From the NCBI GenBank assembly GCA_020851855.1, contig JADZBY010000192.1, positions 1-5,688 of the forward strand: a stretch of DNA of 5,688 nucleotides, in the 5' to 3' direction. A model generated the notes under the pieces. The model was not told the DNA's origin. It searched no databases and saw only the letters and a program-made list of their open reading frames with translations. Positions 1 to 5,548 of this stretch are shown piece after piece. The position numbers and the translations under genes were made by a program. This DNA comes from Anaerolineae bacterium. GTDB taxonomy: Bacteria; Chloroflexota; Anaerolineae; Aggregatilineales; UBA2796. Positions within the stretch are counted from its first letter, which is position 1; every line of letters begins with the position of its first letter.

Positions 1-344
1 ACGAACGTGGCGTGGTGCACGTCGATCATCGAATACGGCGCGGATGGGCACTCGCCCAGGTGCACGACGGTGTCGGGCTGGAAGTCTTTGAAGATGCCCT
101 CGACAAAATCATAGTCGCGCAGGTCGCCTTCCCAGAAGCGCAGGTCCTTGCCGTGCCGCTCGCGAAACGTCTTGAGCCGCTCCGGCATGGTCGGGATCGG
201 GATGGCGCTGATCGAACCCATTTCTTCGACCCACTGGCGGCGGAAATAGTTGTCTGCGCCCGCCACCTCGTGGCCCCGGGCAGTGAGATGCTGGGCAAGC
301 GACCATCCCAGGTAACCATCCACGCCCGCGATGAAGACTCGCAT
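1..344 (-). CDS. sqdB: UDP-sulfoquinovose synthase-like SDR protein, N-terminal part (runs off left edge)
   Basis: First 114 residues of an extended short-chain dehydrogenase/epimerase. A Rossmann NAD-binding motif GVDGYLGW lies at residues 7-14, followed by an acidic/basic strand end (DNYFRR, 31-36), VEEMGSISAIP (39-49), GDLRDYDF (73-80) and VVHLGECPSAPYSMID (93-108). From memory these line up in order with plant and cyanobacterial SQD1/SqdB (GGDGYCGW, DNLVRR, VVHFGEQRSAPYSMID), a much closer match than to generic GalE or RmlB. The family uses NAD, UDP-glucose and sulfite to make UDP-sulfoquinovose, the head-group donor for the sulfolipid SQDG. In archaea a relative (Agl3) makes the same sugar for glycoproteins. 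The usual length is about 390-400 aa, so roughly 30% is visible, and the catalytic Thr and Tyr-x3-Lys lie outside. The start is the second ATG of an ATGGAATG cluster, 8 nt after AAGGAG. It lies 77 bp downstream of the GNAT gene on the same strand, so cotranscription is possible. Odd point: the usual GEQRSAPYS reads GECPSAPYS here. Confidence 0.85.
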   Translation of the reverse strand, partial: MRVFIAGVDGYLGWSLAQHLTARGHEVAGADNYFRRQWVEEMGSISAIPIPTMPERLKTFRERHGKDLRFWEGDLRDYDFVEGIFKDFQPDTVVHLGECPSAPYSMIDVHHATF

Positions 345-358
345 TCCATTCACTCCTT
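345..358 (-). promoter_or_regulatory. Shine-Dalgarno and overlapping start codons of the sqdB-like gene
   Basis: The minus strand reads AAGGAG (358-353), then GTGATGGA, then ATG (344-342). An out-of-frame ATG at 349-347 lies only 3 nt from the SD. The downstream ATG has the better 8-nt spacing and opens the frame encoding the Rossmann motif. The upstream ATG opens a different frame with no recognisable protein. This settles the start as position 344. Confidence 0.75.
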
Positions 359-421
359 GTTGTGTGTCACTGTCTCTCCAGGTAAGAACACCGGAGATTG
401 CCATTGGCCACGCGCGGCACT

Positions 422-1372
422 CTATTGTGCCAGATCAAACGAAACCGGCCACGTGATGCACCCGACGGGCCGTGCGCCGCTCTGCACCTGCATGTAATAC
501 GTGTCAAAAGGCGACGGCGCGAGCGGGCAGGCCATCGCCGCATCCCACGCCTCGACGTGCGCCGGCCCGAACAGGCCCGCCAGCGCGGATTGTGGGTGGA
601 AGGGCAGGTCCATGTCCGCCTCGCCGCCCGGCGCGCCGCTTTGTGCTACGAGGTGCGCCGCCATCGCCCGCGCGATCCCGGCGTCCCGCGCCAGAAAGAC
701 CAGCGGCGCAAGGCGGTTGCGGCTGTCGGCGCGCACGTACCCGCAGGTCACGCCCCACTCGTGATACACCGTCGCGTGAATGAGCGGATTCGGGCTGGTC
801 CAGGCCAGCAGGTCCGGGCCGGGATCAAAGGCGAAGTCCACCTGGCCGTTATTTACCCGCCACAAAGCGTGCACACTGGCGGCGTCGTCCGCCGTGAGCG
901 GCCCGTCGTGCAACCCGGCGGGCAACTCGGCGGCGCGCACCGTTGCCTTGCCGCGCACGACGCCGTACACGCGCGTCCGGTAGCCAAAGCGCGGATAGTA
1001 CGTCGGGTGGCCGAGCAGCACGCTCAGCACATAGCCTTTTGCCCGCGCGGCGGCGTGCCCGGCCTCGATCAGCGCCCCGCCAATGCCCTGCTTCTGATAA
1101 GCCGGGTGGATGGCAATCGGCGCGAGGTTGACCACCGGCAAACTCTCGCCCAGCAGATTCATGCGCTCCGGGAAGAACAACACGTGCCCGACGATCTGCC
1201 CGTCGCGCTCTGCGACGAGCGACAGTTCCGGGTCAAAGCCGGGCCGGGCGCGCTGCAAGGCGACGATGACCGGCTCGGCGGCGCTGTTGGCGAAGGCGCG
1301 GGCGTTCACATCCGCGATGGCGGCGTAGTCGGCGGGCGTCTCCGGACGGATGCGCACATTGGCGGCGACCAT
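422..1372 (-). CDS. GNAT family N-acetyltransferase (YhbS-like core with C-terminal extension), 316 aa
   Basis: Predicted cytosolic acetyl-CoA-dependent N-acetyltransferase; the substrate is unknown. Residues 6-25 (VRIRPETPADYAAIADVNAR) are a typical GNAT opening. Residues 55-71 hold the beta strands VAERDGQIVGHVLFFP. The acetyl-CoA pyrophosphate loop (motif A) is QKQGIGGAL at 93-101, preceded by LAPIAIHPAY. LGHPTYYPRFGY (120-131) is the signature of the YhbS/COG3153 branch. YhbS-type proteins are usually about 170 aa; here some 180 further residues follow, including LWRVNNGQVDFAFDPGPDLLAW, VYHEWGVTCGYV and a C-terminal MDLPFHP segment. That half may be a degenerate second GNAT fold, as in Eis-like or tandem GNAT proteins, which is inference. 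The frame stays open upstream to 1519, but the ATG at 1372 has AGGA 9 nt before it and places the GNAT fold at the N-terminus. Divergent from the secreted-protein gene. Confidence 0.85.
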   Translation of the reverse strand: MVAANVRIRPETPADYAAIADVNARAFANSAAEPVIVALQRARPGFDPELSLVAERDGQIVGHVLFFPERMNLLGESLPVVNLAPIAIHPAYQKQGIGGALIEAGHAAARAKGYVLSVLLGHPTYYPRFGYRTRVYGVVRGKATVRAAELPAGLHDGPLTADDAASVHALWRVNNGQVDFAFDPGPDLLAWTSPNPLIHATVYHEWGVTCGYVRADSRNRLAPLVFLARDAGIARAMAAHLVAQSGAPGGEADMDLPFHPQSALAGLFGPAHVEAWDAAMACPLAPSPFDTYYMQVQSGARPVGCITWPVSFDLAQ

Positions 1373-1403
1373 GTAGCGATTTCCTGGTGAGTGGTGGACC
1401 CAA

Positions 1404-1439
1404 AGCGGGGAGTATAGATCACGCCCGGCAGAAAGCCCA
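1404..1439 (-). promoter_or_regulatory. Candidate promoter of the GNAT gene
   Basis: The minus strand carries TATACT (1416-1411), a good sigma-70-type -10 box, about 38 nt before the GNAT start codon. That would give a leader of roughly 30 nt. About 18 nt upstream there is only TGGGCT, a poor -35 match. The call rests on the -10 alone. Confidence 0.3.
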
Positions 1440-1490
1440 GATTTATGCGTATAATGGCAGGGCGTATGCTTCAAGGGATGCCGTGAGCGT

Positions 1491-1595
1491 CCCGCGCTGA
1501 AGCACGGGGCTGAAAGCACGAAGCCCTGACGGGCTGAAGCAGCATCCTTAGCCCGAAGGGCTTCGTAAGCGTAGCCCGGTCGCTTCAGCGCCGGG
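1491..1595. repeat. Long nested inverted repeat (REP/MITE-like hairpin element)
   Basis: About 105 bp folds end to end on itself. Pairs read by eye: 1491-1493 with 1593-1595 (beyond a one-base bulge at 1592); GCGCTGAAGC 1494-1503 with 1582-1591 (10 bp perfect); GGGCT 1507-1511 with 1573-1577; ACGAAGCCCT 1518-1527 with 1557-1566 (10 bp perfect); CGGGCT 1530-1535 with 1550-1555. That is about 34 bp around an apical loop of roughly 14 nt. Alternative local hairpins also exist: AGCCC/GGGCT within 1522-1535 and GCCC-GAA-GGGC at 1551-1561. The octamer GCTGAAGC occurs at 1496-1503 and 1533-1540, and inverted at 1582-1589. It lies between divergent genes and encodes no evident protein. The style resembles the dispersed palindromic repeats of Chloroflexota genomes, but copy number cannot be judged from one window. 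Confidence 0.7.
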
Positions 1596-1643
1596 CGGAC
1601 CTTGACGCCTCACCGGTCACCTCACGTGAAGCATTGCCCTGCA

Positions 1644-1660
1644 TATAATGGGCGGCGGAG
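1644..1660 (+). promoter_or_regulatory. Candidate promoter (-10) and SD of the secreted-protein gene
   Basis: A perfect TATAAT (1644-1649) stands out in GC-rich DNA 22 nt before the start codon. Transcription would begin near 1656, leaving a leader of about 16 nt. GGAG at 1657-1660 lies 11 nt from the ATG, so if both calls are right the SD is almost at the 5' end of the mRNA. No convincing -35 is visible 16-18 nt upstream; TTGACG at 1602-1607 is too far away at 36 nt. Confidence 0.45.
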
Positions 1661-1671
1661 AGTGAGAGCCT

Positions 1672-2328
1672 ATGCGTTTGACATGCAACATTCCCGTCGC
1701 GCTGGCCGCGCTGGCGCTGATCGCCGTGTTCGCAGTGGCCGCGCCCGCCCGCGCCGGATCGCCCCTGGAGCGCGAGTACAGCGTATCGATCATGTACGAG
1801 GCCGAGCATACCTACGCCGGACGGCTGGCCAATGCGCGCGCCGCGTTCGCCATGTTGCAGGTATTCTTTGATTCGGACCCGTTCGCGCCGGACGACGAGT
1901 ATTCTTTCCTGCGCGATGTGCTCAGGAATACGATGCTGCCCGAACAGGGTTACGTCATGACACAGTACGGCTTCGGCTACGGGGCGTGCGGCGCGCCATC
2001 GCTGCTCAACCACCTGGCGCGCACGGCGGTCTTCCTCGACGCCGACGGGACCGAACAGCCCGTCTTTGAGGTCATCCAGTTCACGCGCGAGCGCAACCCG
2101 ACCTACGGGCGGTATGGCGCGGCGATCTTCCTCGATCTGACCGGCCCGCGCAGCAAGGATTACGTGTGGCGGCTCAACCCGGCTTATGACGGCCCCATGC
2201 CGCGCATCACCATCACCATCGACGACGCCGACCCGGAAAAAGTCACCGTGACGATGACCATGCGTTACGGCGATGAGGCCGCGCTGCCTGCGCCCACGCT
2301 CACACCCACCGCTAGCCGGACACCGTAA
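1672..2328 (+). CDS. Exported protein of unknown function, 218 aa
   Basis: No confident family assignment. Residues 1-28 are a classical Sec signal peptide: a short basic start (MR), a hydrophobic core (IPVALAALALIAVFAVAA), and an ARA|G cleavage site after residue 28. The Cys at position 5 is not in a lipobox. The mature protein of about 190 aa has an aromatic segment (EYSVSIMYEAEHTYAG, 35-50), a helical stretch (51-66), and then QYGFGYGACGAPSLLNHLAR (98-117) with the only mature-region Cys, C106. A beta-rich part follows (PRITITIDD, EKVTVTMTMRYGD), then a short Pro/Thr tail (APTLTPTASRTP). The order Gly-rich Cys-containing helix start, Arg, hydrophobic DL strand, terminal beta strands vaguely recalls VanW-type domains (GGGxCQxSxxLxNA). 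That likeness is weak and is offered as inference only. It probably acts outside the membrane. The next gene starts 23 bp downstream on the same strand, suggesting a two-gene operon. Confidence 0.8.
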   Translation: MRLTCNIPVALAALALIAVFAVAAPARAGSPLEREYSVSIMYEAEHTYAGRLANARAAFAMLQVFFDSDPFAPDDEYSFLRDVLRNTMLPEQGYVMTQYGFGYGACGAPSLLNHLARTAVFLDADGTEQPVFEVIQFTRERNPTYGRYGAAIFLDLTGPRSKDYVWRLNPAYDGPMPRITITIDDADPEKVTVTMTMRYGDEAALPAPTLTPTASRTP

Positions 2329-2351
2329 CCGCTAAGGAGCCTTGCCCGTCC

Positions 2352-3146
2352 ATGCAACCCTGGTTGGTCGCCACCTTCCACGATCCCGATGGCCGGTTGT
2401 ACGCGCAGATCACGCGCAGCCTGCCCTTTTTGCGGCAGGCCTTCGCCGGAATCGCCGTGCGCGCCACAGACGCCGCCGACGCCCGCGCCGTCGAGATGCT
2501 GCGCGCGAACGCCGTGCGCGTGCGCATTGGCGATACGGGCGAAAGCGTCGCCGGGGCGAAGATCGGGCGCGCACGGCGTGAAGCGCTGGCGCTGGCCGTC
2601 GATTCCGGCGCGGAAATGGCGTTGTACAGCGATTTTGACCGCGCTCTGCATTGGGCCGAGTTCTTCCCCGAAGAGATGCTGCGCGCCGCCGCGTTCCTGG
2701 CCAACCACGATTTCACGATCTTTGGCCGGACGCCGCGCGCTTTCGCCACCCATCCGCGCATCCAGGTGGATACCGAGGCGATCATCAACCGCGTCTTCAC
2801 GACGGTCAGCGGCCAGCCCTGGGACATCACGGCGGGCGCGCGCGGCGTCCGGCTCCGGGCGGCGAAGAGCATCCTGGCCGGATGCGATGACGAGTTTATC
2901 TCCACGGATGCGACGTGGCCGCTGCACCTGATGGCGCAGGGTGGCTTCAGCTTCGGTTATCTGGAAACCGAGGGCATGGAGTTCGAGACGGCGGACCGTT
3001 ACCCGGATCAGGTGGCGGCGGCGGGCGGCGAAACGCAATGGATCGCCCAGCTGGACGCCGATCCGCGCCTGTGGCTGGGCCGCCTGGACGCGGCGCGCGT
3101 CGAGGTGGCGGCCATGTTGCCCTACGCAAAAAACGGCAGGCGGTGA
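2352..3146 (+). CDS. Conserved-looking protein with DxD motif, possible GT-A-type glycosyltransferase, 264 aa
   Basis: Cytosolic protein with no signal peptide or membrane segment. It opens with a beta strand (WLVATFHDPDG, 4-14). A helix and a strand (AGIAVRATD) follow, then a helical region ending in VDSGAEMALYSDFDRALHW (83-101). A hydrophobic strand running into D94-F95-D96 is the way nucleotide-sugar GT-A folds present their metal-binding DxD. The next blocks are FPEEMLRAAAFL (105-116), DFTIFGRTPRAF (120-131), QPWDITAGARG (155-165) and STDATWPLHLM (184-194), with D186 a possible later acidic or catalytic residue. FGYLETEGMEFETADRY (201-217) could close the fold. I infer a glycosyltransferase-like role but do not recognise the exact family, donor or acceptor. 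AAGGAG (2334-2339) lies 12 nt before the ATG, a little long, and no better in-frame start is visible. It follows the exported-protein gene by 23 bp, so the two are probably cotranscribed. The gene ends at the convergent repeat region. Confidence 0.75.
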   Translation: MQPWLVATFHDPDGRLYAQITRSLPFLRQAFAGIAVRATDAADARAVEMLRANAVRVRIGDTGESVAGAKIGRARREALALAVDSGAEMALYSDFDRALHWAEFFPEEMLRAAAFLANHDFTIFGRTPRAFATHPRIQVDTEAIINRVFTTVSGQPWDITAGARGVRLRAAKSILAGCDDEFISTDATWPLHLMAQGGFSFGYLETEGMEFETADRYPDQVAAAGGETQWIAQLDADPRLWLGRLDAARVEVAAMLPYAKNGRR

Positions 3147-3173
3147 CACGCCGAACCCAGGGCAATCTCCGTC

Positions 3174-3203
3174 GTAGGGGCGCGTCGTGACGCGCCCGCC
3201 GAT
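3174..3203. repeat. Palindromic intergenic repeat, copy 1
   Basis: A 30-bp unit beginning GTAGGGGCGCGTC and ending CCGAT, repeated at 3248-3277 with three mismatches. Its core is a perfect 9-bp inverted repeat (GGGCGCGTC 3178-3186 and GACGCGCCC 3189-3197) around GT. It lies 27 bp after the stop codon of the DxD gene. Without a T tract it is not a canonical intrinsic terminator, but the hairpin could still mark or protect the 3' end. GTAGGGGCG palindromes are a familiar type of dispersed repeat in Chloroflexota and cyanobacteria. Confidence 0.75.
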
Positions 3204-3247
3204 CTCGACCTGCGACCCGAACCCAGCCCCACACCTCAATCGCAATT

Positions 3248-3277
3248 GTAGGGGCGCGTCGCGACGCGCTCACCGAT
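3248..3277. repeat. Palindromic intergenic repeat, copy 2 (touches the aroQ stop codon)
   Basis: Second copy of the unit at 3174-3203, 27 of 30 bases identical. Its inverted repeat is GCGCGTC (3254-3260) and GACGCGC (3263-3269) around GC, extended by a possible G-U (3253/3270) and a G-C (3252/3271) pair. Its last base is the first + strand base of the aroQ stop codon (3277-3279), so the aroQ transcript enters the hairpin almost directly after translation ends. The 44 bp between the copies is not itself repeated. Confidence 0.75.
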
Positions 3278-3729
3278 CATTCCTCGTGCACTTGTCCCAG
3301 ATGCCCAAGCAAGGCATCCACGCCGAGCAGGTAACTCCGCCAGCCGAAGCCCGCGATGACGCCCAGGCACGCCGCCGCCAGCATGGAATGGTGGCGGAAC
3401 GCCTCACGCGCATACACATTGGACAGGTGCACCTCGATGGCCGGGATGGCAACCGCCGCGATGGCGTCGCGCAGGGCAATCGAGGTGTGCGTATACGCCC
3501 CGGCGTTGATGATCAGCCCACGCGCCCCGTGCCGCGCCTCGTGGATGGCGTCCACCAGCCCACCCTCGTGGTTGGATTGGAAGGCGTGCAGGTTTGCGCC
3601 GCGCTTCCGGGCGTGCTCCGTGACGCGCCGCACGATCTCATCCAGCGACAGCGCGCCGTAGATGCTCGTCTCGCGCTGGCCGAGCAGATTCAGGTTGGGG
3701 CCGTTGATCAGCATGATATCGACGGGCAT
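3277..3729 (-). CDS. aroQ: 3-dehydroquinate dehydratase, type II (AroQ), 150 aa
   Basis: Catalyses the third shikimate-pathway step, dehydration of 3-dehydroquinate to 3-dehydroshikimate, as a cytosolic enzyme that is dodecameric in characterised members. Length and sequence are typical of the family. Blocks: INGPNLNLLGQRE (8-20), the mobile lid with Y24 (ETSIYG), FQSNHEG (50-56), LIINAGAYTHTSIALRDA (72-89), EVHLSNVYAREAFRHHS (99-115). All residues known to matter in the Mycobacterium tuberculosis enzyme fall at the same positions: R19, Y24, N75, H81, D88, H101, R108 and R112. The enzyme is therefore expected to be active. The start at 3729 has AGAAGG (3741-3736) 6 nt upstream; that SD lies in the loop of a possible TCGCG/CGCGA stem (3731-3735 with 3748-3752). 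The gene lies 61 bp downstream of the LOTUS-protein gene. No other aro gene is in the window. Its stop codon abuts an intergenic palindromic repeat. Confidence 0.97.
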   Translation of the reverse strand: MPVDIMLINGPNLNLLGQRETSIYGALSLDEIVRRVTEHARKRGANLHAFQSNHEGGLVDAIHEARHGARGLIINAGAYTHTSIALRDAIAAVAIPAIEVHLSNVYAREAFRHHSMLAAACLGVIAGFGWRSYLLGVDALLGHLGQVHEE

Positions 3730-3790
3730 GTCGCGCCTTCTGCCTTTCGCGAGTGCAGAGAATCGTGCCTGGGAACGCCGTCCGCCGTTC

Positions 3791-5515
3791 TTACTTCAGT
3801 TCCGCGAGCGCCCGGTTGATGCCCAGTTCCAGGCAGCGCTCGATGAGCCGCTTGATCTCGAAGTGCCGGGCGTACTCAACCTGATCGACGCCCTGGAAGG
3901 AGAGCATCTCCAGCGTATTGTTGGCCAGCGCCAGCCCATCATTGCTGACCACTGCCGGGAATCGCTCCAGGATGTCGCGGCGCGTCTCGGTGTCCGTCGC
4001 GCCCTGGAGCAGCAGAAAGCCCATCTCGGCCAGGACTTGCCGGTCCTCGCGTGGTGCGGCCTGCGCGCGCTGGTATTGCTTCACGCCGTTTTCCATGCCC
4101 AGTTCCGAGACGCCGCGCCACAGGCTCACCCGCGCGCTGACCGTCCGGTAACGCGCCACGTCGCCGCGCTCCGCCGCCTTGATGAGCTGATCGTCGAGCA
4201 CCAGCCCGATGTTTTCATCCTCGATCAACTCCGGGTGGCCATGCAGGTACTTCACCGGCTCCACGTCGGGCTTCAGGTAGGCGACCACCTGCCCAAGCTG
4301 CCGCGCCCCGGCCAGGATCGAGTCGTACACGCCCTTGATCTCCGCCGTGTTGGCGCGCAACTGGTCCAGCCCGACCTGGCGCGCCGCGATGACCAACGCC
4401 GCTTTGTTGGCCACGCCGCTCACCTCGTTCCAGTTGTCGCGCTCGACCGCCTCGCCAATCTGGGCGTCCATCCAGTTCAGGAAGGCGTCGTCCTGAAGCA
4501 GCCTCGGATTGCTGGCCAGTGTGCTGTACAGCGCTTCCGGGCCTTGCGCCGCCATGTAGGCGCGCCAGGGCGCGGTCAGGTCTTGTGTGCTGCGTACACC
4601 GGCCAGATTCAGAAGTTGGCGCGTGATGGCCTCGATCTGCTCGCCATCCAGCGGCTCAACCACCGGCCCGGACGGCTTGCCGCCGCCGAACAATCCACGC
4701 TTGACGGGCGGCGGGGCCGGTCGTGGCACGGCGCGCGCTTCGGCTTCGAGGATTTCCAGCCCGGCCACGTAGTCAAAGGCGCGTTCACGGCGGAACTGCT
4801 GCTGGTAATAACGCAGCACGCCGAAGAAGGTGTTGTCCAGGTGCTCGATGGGCAGATCGGCCAGCCTGGCGCGGCCCTGCAAGAGCGCCTGGATGTACGC
4901 CCCGGCGCGCGGCGCATCGCCCTGCGGCGGCACGGGCGGCATCTTGAGCAGCGCCCGGCTGGGCTGCCACGCCATCATGGCCGGGGTTTCGCCGTTCGTC
5001 CGCCACATGGCCAGGAACTCGCGCACACGGCGCAGCTTGCCGCGCACCGGATAGAGCAGGTTCGAGCGCTCTTGCCCGGCCAGGAACTCGGAGAAGGCGA
5101 TGGACAACGCATCGCTGCCGCGCGCCGCTTCCATGATCTGGTCGGCCCGCTCGGCGCTGAGCATGTCTTCCATGACCTGCGTCATCCACTGGATGCGCCG
5201 GGGATCGGTCTGGCCGGTGGGCACGGGCATCGGCTCGGCGGGCGGCTTGCGGGCGCGCTCGCCGGGCAAAAGGTGCACCGTCTTCGCATCGCCCGTGTTC
5301 ACCAGCCGAAAATAGCCCGCCTGCTCGCCCACGCTCAGAAAGTCGCGCAGGTTGGCCAGCCCATATGCAGCAAAGCTGAAGGTCGGAAACTTGAGCTGCA
5401 CGGCGGGCTGAAGCTGGCGCAGCAGGAACGGCTCGTCCGGCGGCTGTTCGGCCACCAGCAGCGCCAGGTACTCGAAGATGCTCTCCAGGCCGGGAATCGG
5501 TGGCGAAGCAGACAT
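3791..5515 (-). CDS. OST-HTH/LOTUS-like domain protein with helical C-terminal region, 574 aa
   Basis: Residues about 10-84 read as an OST-HTH/LOTUS winged helix: an opening helix (LESIFEYLALLVAEQ), LLRQLQPAVQLKFPTFSFAAYGLANLRDFL (31-60) with the family's P-x-F ... YG-x-x-x-L-x-D-x-L pattern, then the wing strands YFRLVN and KTVHLLP. Such domains bind RNA (including G-quadruplex RNA in studied cases) and in bacteria are often fused to NYN/PIN nucleases; no nuclease motif is visible here. A Pro-rich linker (89-104) leads to helical blocks at about 105-262. A second low-complexity linker (PRPAPPPVKRGLFGGGKPSG, 264-283) precedes a helical region at about 285-574. The latter includes NPRLLQDDAFLNWMDAQIGEA (336-356), similar in style to helical repeats of Chloroflexota CHAT/TPR-type proteins. 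There is no signal peptide or membrane segment. The ATG at 5515 has GGAG 9 nt upstream. A GNAT gene ends 33 bp upstream and aroQ follows 61 bp downstream, so a shared operon is likely. A role in RNA binding or scaffolding is inference. Confidence 0.85.
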   Translation of the reverse strand: MSASPPIPGLESIFEYLALLVAEQPPDEPFLLRQLQPAVQLKFPTFSFAAYGLANLRDFLSVGEQAGYFRLVNTGDAKTVHLLPGERARKPPAEPMPVPTGQTDPRRIQWMTQVMEDMLSAERADQIMEAARGSDALSIAFSEFLAGQERSNLLYPVRGKLRRVREFLAMWRTNGETPAMMAWQPSRALLKMPPVPPQGDAPRAGAYIQALLQGRARLADLPIEHLDNTFFGVLRYYQQQFRRERAFDYVAGLEILEAEARAVPRPAPPPVKRGLFGGGKPSGPVVEPLDGEQIEAITRQLLNLAGVRSTQDLTAPWRAYMAAQGPEALYSTLASNPRLLQDDAFLNWMDAQIGEAVERDNWNEVSGVANKAALVIAARQVGLDQLRANTAEIKGVYDSILAGARQLGQVVAYLKPDVEPVKYLHGHPELIEDENIGLVLDDQLIKAAERGDVARYRTVSARVSLWRGVSELGMENGVKQYQRAQAAPREDRQVLAEMGFLLLQGATDTETRRDILERFPAVVSNDGLALANNTLEMLSFQGVDQVEYARHFEIKRLIERCLELGINRALAELK

Positions 5516-5548
5516 AGCGCGTCTCTCCGTGGCTGCCGGTGGCTCAGG

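Noticed and set aside
416..431. Hairpin GGCAC/GTGCC with the GNAT stop codon in the loop, considered as a terminator.
   Set aside because: Only 5 bp, no T tract, and such short stems are expected by chance in GC-rich sequence.
398..1390. A 330-codon open frame on the plus strand opposite the GNAT gene.
   Set aside because: Its translation is Arg/His/Gly-rich without recognisable motifs, typical of antisense frames in high-GC DNA, while the opposite strand encodes a clear GNAT fold with an SD.
1373..1519. A 49-residue N-terminal extension of the GNAT frame up to an ATG at 1519.
   Set aside because: The extension crosses the hairpin element and the candidate promoter, lacks a supported SD, and the GNAT domain normally begins within a few residues of the start chosen at 1372.
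1602..1607. TTGACG considered as the -35 box of the exported-protein gene.
   Set aside because: It lies 36 nt from the TATAAT, far beyond the usual 16-18 nt spacing.
2265..3245. A 326-codon minus-strand open frame opposite the DxD gene.
   Set aside because: Arg-rich low-information translation, no SD-supported start, and it runs through the repeat region. The plus-strand frame has a good SD and ordered strand/helix pattern.
3174..3277. The two spaced repeats considered as a minimal CRISPR array.
   Set aside because: Only two units, imperfect, each a near-complete palindrome, with a single 44-bp gap and no cas genes. They fit dispersed intergenic repeats better.
3772..3789. Imperfect inverted repeat GAACG/CGTTC just after the LOTUS-gene stop codon, considered as a terminator.
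   Set aside because: Five pairs plus an internal mismatch and no T tract. It lies between genes that look cotranscribed, so it was not called.
3187..3819. A 210-codon plus-strand open frame opposite aroQ.
   Set aside because: Antisense to a gene with all type II dehydroquinase catalytic residues. It starts inside repeat copy 1 and shows no family motif.
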